A stretch of DNA of 64,000 bases from Pseudomonadota bacterium. GTDB lineage: Bacteria; Desulfobacterota; Binatia; Binatales; Binataceae. The stretch's first letter is position 1; every line of letters starts with the position of its first letter. The notes below the pieces were generated by a model. That model ran no database searches. It saw only the letters and a list, made by a program, of their open reading frames with translations, and was not told the DNA's origin. The position numbers were made by a program, and so were the translations under genes. The stretch is taken from NCBI GenBank assembly GCA_021324885.1, contig JAJPIF010000006.1, positions 124,001 through 188,000 on the forward strand, read 5' to 3'. Shown here piece after piece: positions 36,563 to 45,347 of the stretch.

Positions 36563-38188
36563 TCACTTCTCGATCTTCTCGACCGGATCGAACAGCACTC
36601 CGGGATTCAGGATCGCGTTCGGATCAAGCGCGCGCTTGGCTGCCTGGAGCGCGCGTCTGAAGCCTTGCGGAGTTTCACGCTCGTACCATGGCCGATGATC
36701 GCGGCCGACCGCATGATGGTGCGTAATAGTCCCGCCGAGCCTGATCAGCGTGTCGGATGCCGCCTGTTTGATTTCGTCCCACTGTTCAAGTTCGCTGCCG
36801 ATACGGCCGGGCACCGTGATGGTGTAGTAGGGAGCGGGGCCGTCGGGATAGACGTGCGTGATGCGACAGGTAACGGAACCCGGATGGCCGCACACCCTGA
36901 GCACAGCCTCGCGCACCGCGGCCATTAGCTGATCGTGGAACGACTCAAAGCGCTCCCAGGTGATCGCCGTCTCCAAGGTCTCGGCGATAATGCCCATTCG
37001 GACCAGCACTTCCCTCAGGTAGGGCGCGTTGAGAAAACTGCGGCGCCATTGACCGGCCGCTCCCTCGCGCGCACCGCTGGATCCGGTTCTGGTCTGCCCG
37101 GCATCCGATGGAAAGCGACCCTGGTGATCGGCGCAGCACTCGAGCGCCCGGCGCATCGACGCGGCGGGATCATGGTCCGCCGACTCAAACGCCAGCACCA
37201 TGACGGCTTCGCGGCCGTCGCCTGCGCCGGAAATCAACGCTTCGCCCGGGTCGAGCACGCGGCAATTGGCCGGATACAGTCCCGCCTGTCCAAGCTGGCG
37301 CAGCGCGCGCATCGCGGCGAGAAAACTGTCGAAGCTGACCGAGGCGTCGGCGCGAAAACGCGGACGATCCTGCAAGCGCATCCAGGCTTCCGTGATGATT
37401 CCCAGAGTACCTTCCGATCCAATAAACATCCGCTCCGGGTTCGGTCCCGCTCCCGACCCCGGCAGGCGGCGTGTTTCGATTACGCCGGTCGGGGTGATAA
37501 CGCGCAGCGATTCGACAAAGTCATCGATATGAGTGTACAGAGTGGCGAAATGGCCGCCTGAGCGCGTCGCGATCCATCCGCCCAGCGATGAGAATTCAAA
37601 CGACTGCGGAAAATGCCGCAGGGTGAAATTGCTGCGGTGAAGCTGCTCCTCGAGCGAGGGCCCGAAGACGCCGGCCTGGATGCGGGCTGCGCGCGACACC
37701 GGGTCGATTTCGAGCACGCGATCCAGACGGCGCAGGTCGATCGATACGGCGCCTGCGCACCGCTCGGCACCAGGCGCCTCGACACCGCCGACGACACTGG
37801 AACCGCCGCCATAAGGAATCGCGGCAAGGCGCGCGCTGTCACACCACTCCAGGACCGCGATCAGCTCCGGTTCATTGCGCGGATATGCCACCAGGTCGGG
37901 CGGATTGGGATAATGACGGCGAAACCCGCGCACCAGGTCGCGAAATGATTTACCGTAGTGATGCGCGGCGCGATTGTAGGCGTCAGCAGCACAGATCTGT
38001 TGGAGCGCGGCAGGCGGTTTGACACGCACCGGCCGCAGCGCAATCTCCTCGAGCTTCGGCGCCGGTGCCAGCGACAGCGCGCGATTGAACCGCGCGGCCG
38101 TGCGTTCGCACAAACGCCGCTGCGCGTCTTCGCTGGGGCCGTCGCCCTCGTAGCCCCATCCCCAGAATTTCAAACGCCGCTCGTTCAT
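36563..38188 (-). CDS. FAD-binding oxidase, alkyldihydroxyacetonephosphate synthase-like
   Basis: From the ATG at 38188 (GAGGTGAGCGGC before it; a GTG at 38197 is less likely) the protein is 541 residues. The N-terminus reads LKFWGWGYEGD, a feature of AGPS-like proteins. The FAD_binding_4 PP-loop is IPYGGGSSVVGGVEAPG, and ITHHHAVGRDHRPWYERE matches the active-site His cluster of AGPS. AGPS makes ether-lipid precursors by swapping an acyl for an alkyl group on DHAP. Bacterial relatives may serve other flavin reactions, so the role is tentative. Confidence 0.85.
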   Translation of the reverse strand: MNERRLKFWGWGYEGDGPSEDAQRRLCERTAARFNRALSLAPAPKLEEIALRPVRVKPPAALQQICAADAYNRAAHHYGKSFRDLVRGFRRHYPNPPDLVAYPRNEPELIAVLEWCDSARLAAIPYGGGSSVVGGVEAPGAERCAGAVSIDLRRLDRVLEIDPVSRAARIQAGVFGPSLEEQLHRSNFTLRHFPQSFEFSSLGGWIATRSGGHFATLYTHIDDFVESLRVITPTGVIETRRLPGSGAGPNPERMFIGSEGTLGIITEAWMRLQDRPRFRADASVSFDSFLAAMRALRQLGQAGLYPANCRVLDPGEALISGAGDGREAVMVLAFESADHDPAASMRRALECCADHQGRFPSDAGQTRTGSSGAREGAAGQWRRSFLNAPYLREVLVRMGIIAETLETAITWERFESFHDQLMAAVREAVLRVCGHPGSVTCRITHVYPDGPAPYYTITVPGRIGSELEQWDEIKQAASDTLIRLGGTITHHHAVGRDHRPWYERETPQGFRRALQAAKRALDPNAILNPGVLFDPVEKIEK

Positions 38189-38288
38189 GCCGCTCACCTC
38201 GATTCGGGTCGTATGTTAACTTTATAGCTTAAGCAGCTTTCCAACCCGCAATCGCAACCAGCTCGAAAACTTATGAAGGATCGGAGCG

Positions 38289-39302
38289 ATGAAGTACGTC
38301 AAACTGGGCCGAACCGGACTCACGGTTTCAAGAATCTGTCTGGGATGTATGAGCTACGGCACCAGACAGTGGCGCGACTGGGTGCTGAGCGAAGATGAGG
38401 CGCGAGCGCATTTCGCCCGCGCAATCGAGGCCGGAATCAATTTTTTCGACACCGCCAACGTGTACTCGATGGGGGTCAGCGAGCAGATCACCGGCAAATG
38501 GCTGGGCGAGATGGGCCGGCGCGACGAACTGGTGATTGCCACCAAGGTACACGGCCGGATGGCGCCGGGACCCAACGGCGCCGGACTCAGCCGCAAGCAC
38601 ATAATGGCGCAATGCGACGCTTCATTGCGCAGACTTAACACCGACTATATCGACCTCTACCAAATCCATCGATGGGACTACACCACTCCAATCGAGGAAA
38701 CGCTCGACGCGCTGGATTGCCTGGTCCGCGCCGGCAAGGTCAGATATATCGGCGCCAGCAGCATGGCTGCCTGGCAATTCTCCAAGGCGCTGTTCACCGC
38801 GCGCGAAAACGGATGGCATCAGTTCGTCTCGATGCAGAACCATTACAACCTGGTCTATCGCGAGGAAGAACGCGAGATGATTCCGCTGTGCGTGGATCAG
38901 GGCGTCGGCGTGATTCCGTGGAGTCCACTGGCCCGTGGCTTCCTGTGCGGCAATCGTACGCGCGAGGGCAAGGCGATAACCACGCGCGCCGCCAGCGATC
39001 CATTTGCCGGGCCCTATTACACCGAGGATGGCTACGCGATCGTCGAGGCGGTCTCCAACGTGGCCCGGGCGCGCGGCGTGACTGCGGGCGAAGTCGCGCT
39101 GGCGTGGATTCTTCAGGCACCGGGCGTAACCGCTCCGATCGTCGGAACCACCCGGCTGAACCATCTGGAGGAGGCAATCAGAGCCCTGGATTTGCAACTG
39201 TCGCCGGAAGAAATCGCTGCGCTCGAGGCGCCTTACCGACCCAAACCGATTGCCGGTCACGAACAGCCCAAAGCGGCCATTATGCTCAAGCAGCGCGGAT
39301 AA
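38289..39302 (+). CDS. Aldo/keto reductase
   Basis: This 337-residue protein starts after AAGGATCGGAGCG. AKR tetrad motifs are visible: INFFDTANVYSMG (Asp, Tyr), LVIATKVHG (Lys) and DLYQIHRWD (His), plus VGVIPWSPLARGFLCG. It resembles the AKR11/YajO-type NADPH-dependent reductases. It is divergent from the AGPS-like gene and upstream of the P450. The substrate is unknown. Confidence 0.93.
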   Translation: MKYVKLGRTGLTVSRICLGCMSYGTRQWRDWVLSEDEARAHFARAIEAGINFFDTANVYSMGVSEQITGKWLGEMGRRDELVIATKVHGRMAPGPNGAGLSRKHIMAQCDASLRRLNTDYIDLYQIHRWDYTTPIEETLDALDCLVRAGKVRYIGASSMAAWQFSKALFTARENGWHQFVSMQNHYNLVYREEEREMIPLCVDQGVGVIPWSPLARGFLCGNRTREGKAITTRAASDPFAGPYYTEDGYAIVEAVSNVARARGVTAGEVALAWILQAPGVTAPIVGTTRLNHLEEAIRALDLQLSPEEIAALEAPYRPKPIAGHEQPKAAIMLKQRG

Positions 39303-39352
39303 ATCTCAGCGTTAGTTGCATGACACTATTGTGGCGGAGGGCCTTGGTTCCG

Positions 39353-39367
39353 TCTCCTTTCAGGAGA
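39353..39367. repeat. Small intergenic palindrome TCTCCT-TTC-AGGAGA
   Basis: A 6-bp perfect stem with a 3-base loop, followed by GGGTTAGGAAGAGG. It resembles the same class of widespread proteobacterial intergenic palindrome as 8238-8254. It lies 50 bases past the aldo/keto reductase stop. Confidence 0.4.
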
Positions 39368-39538
39368 GGGTTAGGAAGAGGTTTTACGCCCCGGCCTCGA
39401 TACGCCCTGCACCTCGGGGCCATATGTGTTTCGCGGTCATTAGCTGACGACAAAATTCTCGCTTTGGTGCTAGGATAGGCGGACCGCGCCCGGCGCTTGC
39501 GGCAAGGGCCGCAGCCCCAGGCCGCAAGGAGCAGGACC

Positions 39539-40777
39539 ATGGAATTCGATCTGACCGATCCCGAATGCTTCGCCAAACACGACCCGCATCCGGTGTTCAA
39601 GCGTCTGCGCACCGAGGATCCTATCCATTGGACCACTGGCGGCCGAATCCAGCGCGGCTTCTGGTCGATCACGCGCTACGAAGACGCACTCACGGTCTAT
39701 CGCGATCCCATCCGGTTCAGTTCGCAGCGCTATTCGGTGGGGCTGCCCTCCAATTCGGAAGCGGAAACGATGCTGAGCCCCGAGATGCGCGGCTGCGGCC
39801 AGATGCTGATCGGCACTGACCCGCCCCGCCACAATGCGATGCGCAAGCGGTTTAACGGCGCCTTCCTGCCGCGCGCAGTCGCGCAGTTGGAATCCTCCGG
39901 CCGGCAAATCGTTGCGGAAATAATCGACGCGGTCGCGGCGCGCGGCGAATGCGACTTCGTGGTCGAGGTGGCGGCGCGGCTGCCCATGGCGGTCATTTGC
40001 GAGATGATGGGGATTGCGCGCGCCGACTGGGGCTTTATGTTCAAGTGTGCCAACATGGTCATCGGCGGCGAAGATCCCGAATACCAGGTTGGCGGCTCGG
40101 CGATGCAGACCGCGATGATGGGCGGGATGCAGCTCTTCAACTACTGCCTGGATTTGGCCAAAAAGCGGCGCGCGAATCCCGGCCGCGACCTGCTCAGCGT
40201 GATCGGCAACGCCCGCCTTGACGGCGAACCGCTCAACGACATGGAAATCGGCCACAACGCCGTCATGTTCGTGCTCGGCGGGCTGGAGACCACGCGCAAC
40301 GCGATCTCGGGCGGCGTGCTCGAATTGATGCGCAATCCGGATCAATGGCAGCGGCTTGCGCACGAGCCGGCCCTGATGCCTACGGCGATCGAGGAAATCC
40401 TGCGCTGGACCAGTCCCATCACACACATCATGCGCACCGCCACCTGCGACTTCCAATGGCGCGGCCGGCAGATCCGTGACGACGACTGGATCGTGATCTG
40501 GAATCCGTCGGCCAATCGCGATGAGGATGTTTTCCCCGACCCCTATCGATTCGATATAACACGCAATCCCAATTACCATCTAGCCTTCGGACAAGGTGAG
40601 CACTTCTGTATCGGATCACATCTGGCCCGCCTGGAACTGCGCCTGATGCTGGAGGAGGTAATGCGCCGATTGCCAGATCTGAGGCTGGCGGGAGAAGTCG
40701 AACGCCTGACCTCGATCCAGGTCGCCGGGATCAAGCATATGCAGGTCAAATTCACGCCCAAGCGGGCTGCCGCCTGA
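39539..40777 (+). CDS. Cytochrome P450
   Basis: From the ATG at 39539 (AAGGAGCAGGACC before it) the protein is 412 residues, a normal bacterial soluble P450. The I-helix motif is GGLETTRNAISGG, the ExxR motif lies in EEILRWTSP, and the heme loop FGQGEHFCIGSHLARLE puts the heme Cys at about residue 357. No ferredoxin or reductase gene is adjacent, so electrons come from elsewhere. It resembles CYP families acting on terpenoids or steroid-like compounds (impression only). Confidence 0.94.
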   Translation: MEFDLTDPECFAKHDPHPVFKRLRTEDPIHWTTGGRIQRGFWSITRYEDALTVYRDPIRFSSQRYSVGLPSNSEAETMLSPEMRGCGQMLIGTDPPRHNAMRKRFNGAFLPRAVAQLESSGRQIVAEIIDAVAARGECDFVVEVAARLPMAVICEMMGIARADWGFMFKCANMVIGGEDPEYQVGGSAMQTAMMGGMQLFNYCLDLAKKRRANPGRDLLSVIGNARLDGEPLNDMEIGHNAVMFVLGGLETTRNAISGGVLELMRNPDQWQRLAHEPALMPTAIEEILRWTSPITHIMRTATCDFQWRGRQIRDDDWIVIWNPSANRDEDVFPDPYRFDITRNPNYHLAFGQGEHFCIGSHLARLELRLMLEEVMRRLPDLRLAGEVERLTSIQVAGIKHMQVKFTPKRAAA

Positions 40778-41058
40778 ACCGCACCCCGAGATCATGGAGT
40801 CTGTTCATCGAAACCTGAGTACCGCCGGCATCGCCGGCGTGGGGCAGGGCGGACACGATGTTCGCTGCGCTAATCAGGCTGTCAAACCGTCTTAGCGGCG
40901 CCGTACCGCCCCCTCAGCGCGATTTTCAAACCAGGCATGTAGAAAATTCCCACTACAAACATGGTGGCGTAAAACCGCTGCCCGCTCTTCCTCAGGATTG
41001 GCACGAGTTTCGCTGCGTTGGGAAATAACTCAATTGGCCAAGAGGAAGGAGGTCAGAA

Positions 41059-41466
41059 ATGCGAAGATTCTTCTGTGTTCTCGCGGCGGGAACGATGGCG
41101 GTGGCGATGGCCGTCCCGGTTATCGCCCAGGCCGGTCCGGCCGATACCAATAGTCAGCCCATGCAGATGGCATCGGTAAAGTCCGGCAACGTGATTATCG
41201 AAGGAGGAGGAGGGTCCACCGCCGACCTCAACGTCGCGCGCTATAAGGCCTGGGACGAATTCCGCAGCAATCATCCGGAAATAGTTCGTGAAATACGGCG
41301 CAATCCAAGGCTCGTGGGCAGCCAGAGTTTCCTCCGCCGCCACCCTGCCCTGGCACGGCTGTTCGATTCCAACCCGGGTATGCAGCAGAGTATGATGCGG
41401 TATCCGGGTAATTACGTTGTCCCGGCGATGACGCATCGCTACCGGATGGCTAAAGCTACCCGGTGA
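41059..41466 (+). CDS. Small secreted protein with HP/NP helical repeats
   Basis: This 135-residue protein starts after GGAAGGAGGTCAGAA. It has a signal peptide (residues 1-24, ending VIAQA) and a Gly/Ser spacer. Three short repeats follow, each ending in an HP, NP or YP turn (SNHPEIVREIRRNP, RRHPALARLFDSNP, QQSMMRYPGNY). Similar HP-repeat exported proteins occur in Acidobacteria-like genomes, from memory. The function is unknown. Confidence 0.75.
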   Translation: MRRFFCVLAAGTMAVAMAVPVIAQAGPADTNSQPMQMASVKSGNVIIEGGGGSTADLNVARYKAWDEFRSNHPEIVREIRRNPRLVGSQSFLRRHPALARLFDSNPGMQQSMMRYPGNYVVPAMTHRYRMAKATR

Positions 41467-41540
41467 TCGCCACGCGTGAAAGGGGGTTCTACGCTCGCAC
41501 GCAGAGCCCCCAATCCCAGATTCGCCGCTGCCAGCTTGCC

Positions 41541-42356
41541 TCATTTACCGGTGAATTTGGGCTGGCGCTTCTCGGCGAACGCCGCGGTGGCTTCCTTGTG
41601 ATCCTGCGTATACATGGTCAGAGTTTCGTAGGCGAGCGCGGCGTCGTCGTTCATTAGCGCCAGGTTCTTGATGGTCTTGTTGACCGCCAGCTTGGTCCAG
41701 CGGATAGCCCAGGTCGGGCCGTCGGCCAATTGTCGCGCAAGTTCTCGCGCCTTGGGCAGCACCTGATCCTTGGGTAGGGCGTAATTGACCAGGCCGATCT
41801 TGGCCGCTTCCGCCCCGCTGATGAAATTGCCGGTCATGAGGTATTCCTTGGCGCGTGAGGGGCCCACCAAAAGCGGCCACATGATCGCGCCGCCGTCGCC
41901 CGCCACCAATCCCACCTTGACGTGCGTATCCGCCAGCTTGGCGCTTTCGTCGCACACCGTGATGTCGCACAGCAGCGCCAAACTGCATCCGAGGCCGACC
42001 GCCGCGCCGTTGATCGCCGCCACGATGGGCTGCTCGACGTCGAGCATGTTGTGGATGATGCGGCGCGCTTCGGTGGCGTTCATCGGAAACGGACCTTTGC
42101 GATGAGTCCGGCCGTCAGGACCCTCGTGACCGAAGCCTTTGACGTCGGCTCCGGCGCAAAACGCCTTGCCGGCCCCGGTCAACAGGATGGCATTGACTTC
42201 GGGATCTTCGGAGACGTCCACCCAGATCGTTTCCAGTTCGTGGTGCATCGTAGGAATGATGGCGTTAAGCGACTCGGGCCGGTTGAGGGTCAAGGTAATC
42301 AACCCGTGGTCCTTCTCGATCTTGATGTATTTGTAACCGCTGTAATCTACTGACAT
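41541..42356 (-). CDS. Crotonase-family protein without the two catalytic Glu
   Basis: From the ATG at 42356 (GAGGAGGACCGTC before it) the protein is 271 residues. The oxyanion-hole region is GAGKAFCAGADVKGFGHEG. NGAAVGLGCSLALLCDITV and VKVGLVAGDGGAIMWP have Ser/His instead of the hydratase Glu residues, with GDGG following. This layout suggests an isomerase, decarboxylase or other crotonase chemistry rather than plain hydration. It is isolated on the minus strand. Confidence 0.87.
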   Translation of the reverse strand: MSVDYSGYKYIKIEKDHGLITLTLNRPESLNAIIPTMHHELETIWVDVSEDPEVNAILLTGAGKAFCAGADVKGFGHEGPDGRTHRKGPFPMNATEARRIIHNMLDVEQPIVAAINGAAVGLGCSLALLCDITVCDESAKLADTHVKVGLVAGDGGAIMWPLLVGPSRAKEYLMTGNFISGAEAAKIGLVNYALPKDQVLPKARELARQLADGPTWAIRWTKLAVNKTIKNLALMNDDAALAYETLTMYTQDHKEATAAFAEKRQPKFTGK

Positions 42357-42462
42357 GACGGTCCTCCTCTGGCTCCGGTTTATACCGCGTTTGCCGGTCT
42401 GGCGAAAATGCCGGCTCAACTGCGGGCCCGATCTGGTCTGGCTTGTTCGATTCTGATCTGGC

Positions 42463-42490
42463 TTGACCTGGAGGCAAATATTGCTATCTT
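42463..42490 (+). promoter_or_regulatory. Candidate sigma-70 promoter, TTGACC-N16-TATCTT
   Basis: A -35 box (TTGACC, 42463-42468) and a -10 box (TATCTT, 42485-42490) are spaced by 16 bases. They face the large secreted protein, giving a leader of about 300 bases. Confidence 0.4.
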
Positions 42491-42496
42491 TGACTC

Positions 42497-42796
42497 GCTT
42501 ATCCAAGCCTCCCGGGGGGACGCGAATGAAAACTGGGGAAAACACGCGTTGGCAGCGTGTTCACGGCAGCCGTACTGTCTGGGCCGTCAGCGGAAACCCA
42601 CGTTCGGCATGGCACGCTCGTCGCCAGTGGGGATCGGCGCCCATCCGATTTTGCGCCGCGGTGGCTTTAAGGCTGCGCTCGCCTTTATTGAGCTTTTTGC
42701 GCTTGCGGCTGGTACGCCGGGCGCACACGCGATCTCGCTAGCCCAAACCATCGCCATGATTACTTGAAGATAAACATAAGGGGGGATCCCACAACA
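42497..42796 (+). other. Long 5' leader of the secreted protein, possibly structured
   Basis: About 300 bases between the candidate promoter and the ATG at 42797. A perfect 7-bp hairpin lies at 42541-42561 (AACACGC, 7-base loop, GCGTGTT), and further GC-rich complementary blocks follow. An ATG at 42525 (GGGGGGAC upstream) opens a 72-codon basic frame that reads like non-coding DNA. No riboswitch class was recognised. Confidence 0.35.
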
Positions 42797-44767
42797 ATGC
42801 AAAGCTTGATCGGGGGCGTTCGATGGCGTGTTGGCCTCGCCTGCGCCATTGTGCTCTTCGCGGCCTCGGCGATGGCATTTGTGAATCCTGACGCCAGAAA
42901 CGTATCCAATACCGCGTCAGTCAGGATTCAGGGCTATCCGTTGGACTGGAGTTTCAAACACCTGATCTTCTCGCACCCAGCTTCGGCATCGATCGCGCAG
43001 CGAATGGAACGGGACCCGCGCTACCGCCTTCAGCAAGCGTGGCGAACTCGCCAATCTCAAACCGCAACGGTTGAGCAGTATATGCGATCGCTGGACGCCA
43101 TAGCTCAGCAGCTTGCGTTCGCGTCGACGAGGAGCGGCAACAAAAAAAAGAGCAAACAAACCAGGCTGACGGGCGACTGGAGCGTCAATCTGGGGAGCGG
43201 CGCCAAGGTGGGAGCCGGCAGGTTTCCGGCGAAATTCTCGTTCAATCCGGATGCCACGCCGAACTGTTCCAGCGATTTCGTGGTCTTCAACACCAGTCTT
43301 ACCGGCAGCCCCAGCCAGGCCAGTGTGATCGCCTTTAATCAGCTCTATGCCACCACCTGCGGCACCGCTCCGGCAGTGTATTGGGCATACAATACCGGGG
43401 GCATGGTCAATAACTCAGTGGTGCTCTCGGCTGATGGCTCGCAGGTCGCCTTCATACACTCCGGAACCCCTCCTAGCCTGGTAATCCTGAAGTGGAAGGC
43501 GGGACAGGGAACAAGCGCCTCTTCGCCAATGAGTTCCAATGGAACGACCTTCATCAGTACATCAACCGCCTCAACCTACGTGAGTTGCAAGACGACTTCC
43601 AACGCATGCCAGTTGACTCTGCCTTTTTTTTCCTACACCTTCGCCAACGATTCCCTGTCATCTCCTTTCTATGACTATACCAACGACATACTCTATGTGG
43701 GCGACGACGGCGGTGCGCTTCATAAATTTACCGGCGTATTCAATGGCACACCCGCGGAAGTGGGCTCCGGATCTCCCTGGCAAACCATTGAAAATGGCAC
43801 GGCGTTGACGTCGCCGGTTGTTGACTATGGCGCGGCGACTCCAACGATATACATCGGTGAATATAAAACGGGGTATGTCGATTATGTCACTACCTCAGGA
43901 ACGAACCACACCAGATCGGGACACATAGGTTTCAATACCAACGTCGATATCAAAGACGCTCCCGTTGTGGACGCCACGGCCGGAAAAATTTATGTGGCGG
44001 TGGCGGCGGATTCAGCAGGCAACAACGCCATATACATGTTTAATCGCGGTTTCGCCGGCGGAAATACCGGCAGCGAAGCAATAGTTGGAACTGGCTCTTT
44101 GACCAATTCAGTTCCGCTCCTGGACGGCGATTTCGATCAGGTTTATTATGCCTCCTCCAACGCCACAGGTAATCTTTATGTCTGCGGTGATACCGGCGGT
44201 AGTGCAAAACTCTATCAGGTGCCGATAAACGCGGGAATCTTCGGCAGCGCGCTCACAGGGCCAACGCTGAGCAGCGCGAGCATCACTTGTTCTCCCGTTA
44301 CGGAAATATACAACACGGCGGCATCTGACGGACCGTTCGACTGGATTTTTTTGAGCGTGCAGGGCAGCGGCGCTCTTGCGAATTGCGCGGGCGGCGGTTG
44401 TGTGATGAGCTTTACCGTCACACAATGGCAGGCCAACACAGCCTACTCGTTGAACCAGGAGGTTCTCGACACCAACCTGAACATCGAGAAAGTCACCACC
44501 GCGGGAACTTCGGGAGCCAGCCCCCCATCCTGGAACATCAGTTCGGGTGGTGTAACCGCGGACGGCAGCGGCACGCTGGTCTGGACCAACCAGGGTTCGA
44601 TGGCAACCAACGCGGCCTCGCGCGCCGAAGCCGGCGGCACCAGCGGTATCATTATCGATAACGTATCCACTACAACAGGAGCTTCCCAGGTCTATTTTTC
44701 CACGTTGAGCAACGGAAGTTGCGGCGGGGGCTGCGCGGTGCAGGCGTCACAATCGGGTCTGAATTGA
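42797..44767 (+). CDS. Large secreted protein with propeller-like repeats and a CBM5/12-like segment
   Basis: From the ATG at 42797 (GGGGGGATCC upstream) the product is 656 residues. A signal peptide (residues 1-27) ends AASAMA. The mature part is rich in Ser, Thr, Gly and Asn, with repeated strands such as NDILYVGDDGGALHKFTG and GKIYVAVAADSAGNNAIYMF, as in PQQ-like beta-propellers. Near the end, QWQANTAYSLNQEVLDTN plus PPSWNISSGG resembles a small carbohydrate-binding module. Likely extracellular or surface-attached. The ligand is unknown. Confidence 0.7.
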   Translation: MQSLIGGVRWRVGLACAIVLFAASAMAFVNPDARNVSNTASVRIQGYPLDWSFKHLIFSHPASASIAQRMERDPRYRLQQAWRTRQSQTATVEQYMRSLDAIAQQLAFASTRSGNKKKSKQTRLTGDWSVNLGSGAKVGAGRFPAKFSFNPDATPNCSSDFVVFNTSLTGSPSQASVIAFNQLYATTCGTAPAVYWAYNTGGMVNNSVVLSADGSQVAFIHSGTPPSLVILKWKAGQGTSASSPMSSNGTTFISTSTASTYVSCKTTSNACQLTLPFFSYTFANDSLSSPFYDYTNDILYVGDDGGALHKFTGVFNGTPAEVGSGSPWQTIENGTALTSPVVDYGAATPTIYIGEYKTGYVDYVTTSGTNHTRSGHIGFNTNVDIKDAPVVDATAGKIYVAVAADSAGNNAIYMFNRGFAGGNTGSEAIVGTGSLTNSVPLLDGDFDQVYYASSNATGNLYVCGDTGGSAKLYQVPINAGIFGSALTGPTLSSASITCSPVTEIYNTAASDGPFDWIFLSVQGSGALANCAGGGCVMSFTVTQWQANTAYSLNQEVLDTNLNIEKVTTAGTSGASPPSWNISSGGVTADGSGTLVWTNQGSMATNAASRAEAGGTSGIIIDNVSTTTGASQVYFSTLSNGSCGGGCAVQASQSGLN

Positions 44768-44885
44768 AGCGCCCCCGGGACCGGTAGCCGGCCCCTTGGC
44801 TGGCGGGACAAGGCCAGGCGGCGCGGCGTTTCGGCGGACGGTAGATCGTGTTATACGACGCGAAAAGGCCGCAGGAGGCACCAAC

Positions 44886-45344
44886 ATGCGCGGAGTATCA
44901 CACGTTGCTGTCGGCGTTGCCGATATGGAGAAGTCGCTGCACTTCTATCGCGATCTGCTGGGACTGCGCGTCGTAATCGACGAAGTCCAGGACATCGGCG
45001 GGATCCAGGCGATGAAGGAGGGCACCGCGCGCCCGTCCCGCCGCGCCGTCCATCTGGTATGGGACGATGAACCCTGGGCGACTTTTATCGTCCTGTCGCA
45101 GTTTCCCGGCGTGCAGTCCAATCCGCCGCCGAAACTGAACCAGGTCGGGATCAACCATTTCGCCTTGTGGGTCGACGATCTCAGGGAGCGTGCGGCCAAG
45201 CTGGAGCAGGCCGGAGTAAAATTCCAGCTCAAGCCGTCCGAGGTTCCCGCGCCGACTTACGGCGGCGGCAAGACTCAGAAAGTTCTGACCTGTATCTTTG
45301 AAGATCCGGATGGAACGCTGATCCAGCTGGATCAGCAGCTTTGA
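44886..45344 (+). CDS. VOC superfamily protein (glyoxalase-like)
   Basis: From the ATG at 44886 (AGGAGGCACCAAC before it) the protein is 152 residues with VSHVAVGVADMEKSLHFYRDLLGL, INHFALWVDDLRERAAKLEQAG and FEDPDGTLIQLDQ. This is one complete VOC module pair with His and Glu-like ligand positions. It is 3 bases ahead of the first acyl-CoA dehydrogenase, so it belongs to that operon. It may be an epimerase or lyase acting on the same CoA ester. Confidence 0.88.
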   Translation: MRGVSHVAVGVADMEKSLHFYRDLLGLRVVIDEVQDIGGIQAMKEGTARPSRRAVHLVWDDEPWATFIVLSQFPGVQSNPPPKLNQVGINHFALWVDDLRERAAKLEQAGVKFQLKPSEVPAPTYGGGKTQKVLTCIFEDPDGTLIQLDQQL

Positions 45345-45347
45345 CGA

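Noticed and set aside
42497..42600. Cyclic-di-GMP or cobalamin riboswitch
   Set aside because: GGGACGC-like letters occur, but the conserved GCAAACC / AAGCC blocks of GEMM and the B12 box are absent.
42408..42767. Two overlapping frames in the leader of the secreted protein
   Set aside because: Both read as random basic or hydrophobic sequence and conflict with each other; kept only as part of the leader.
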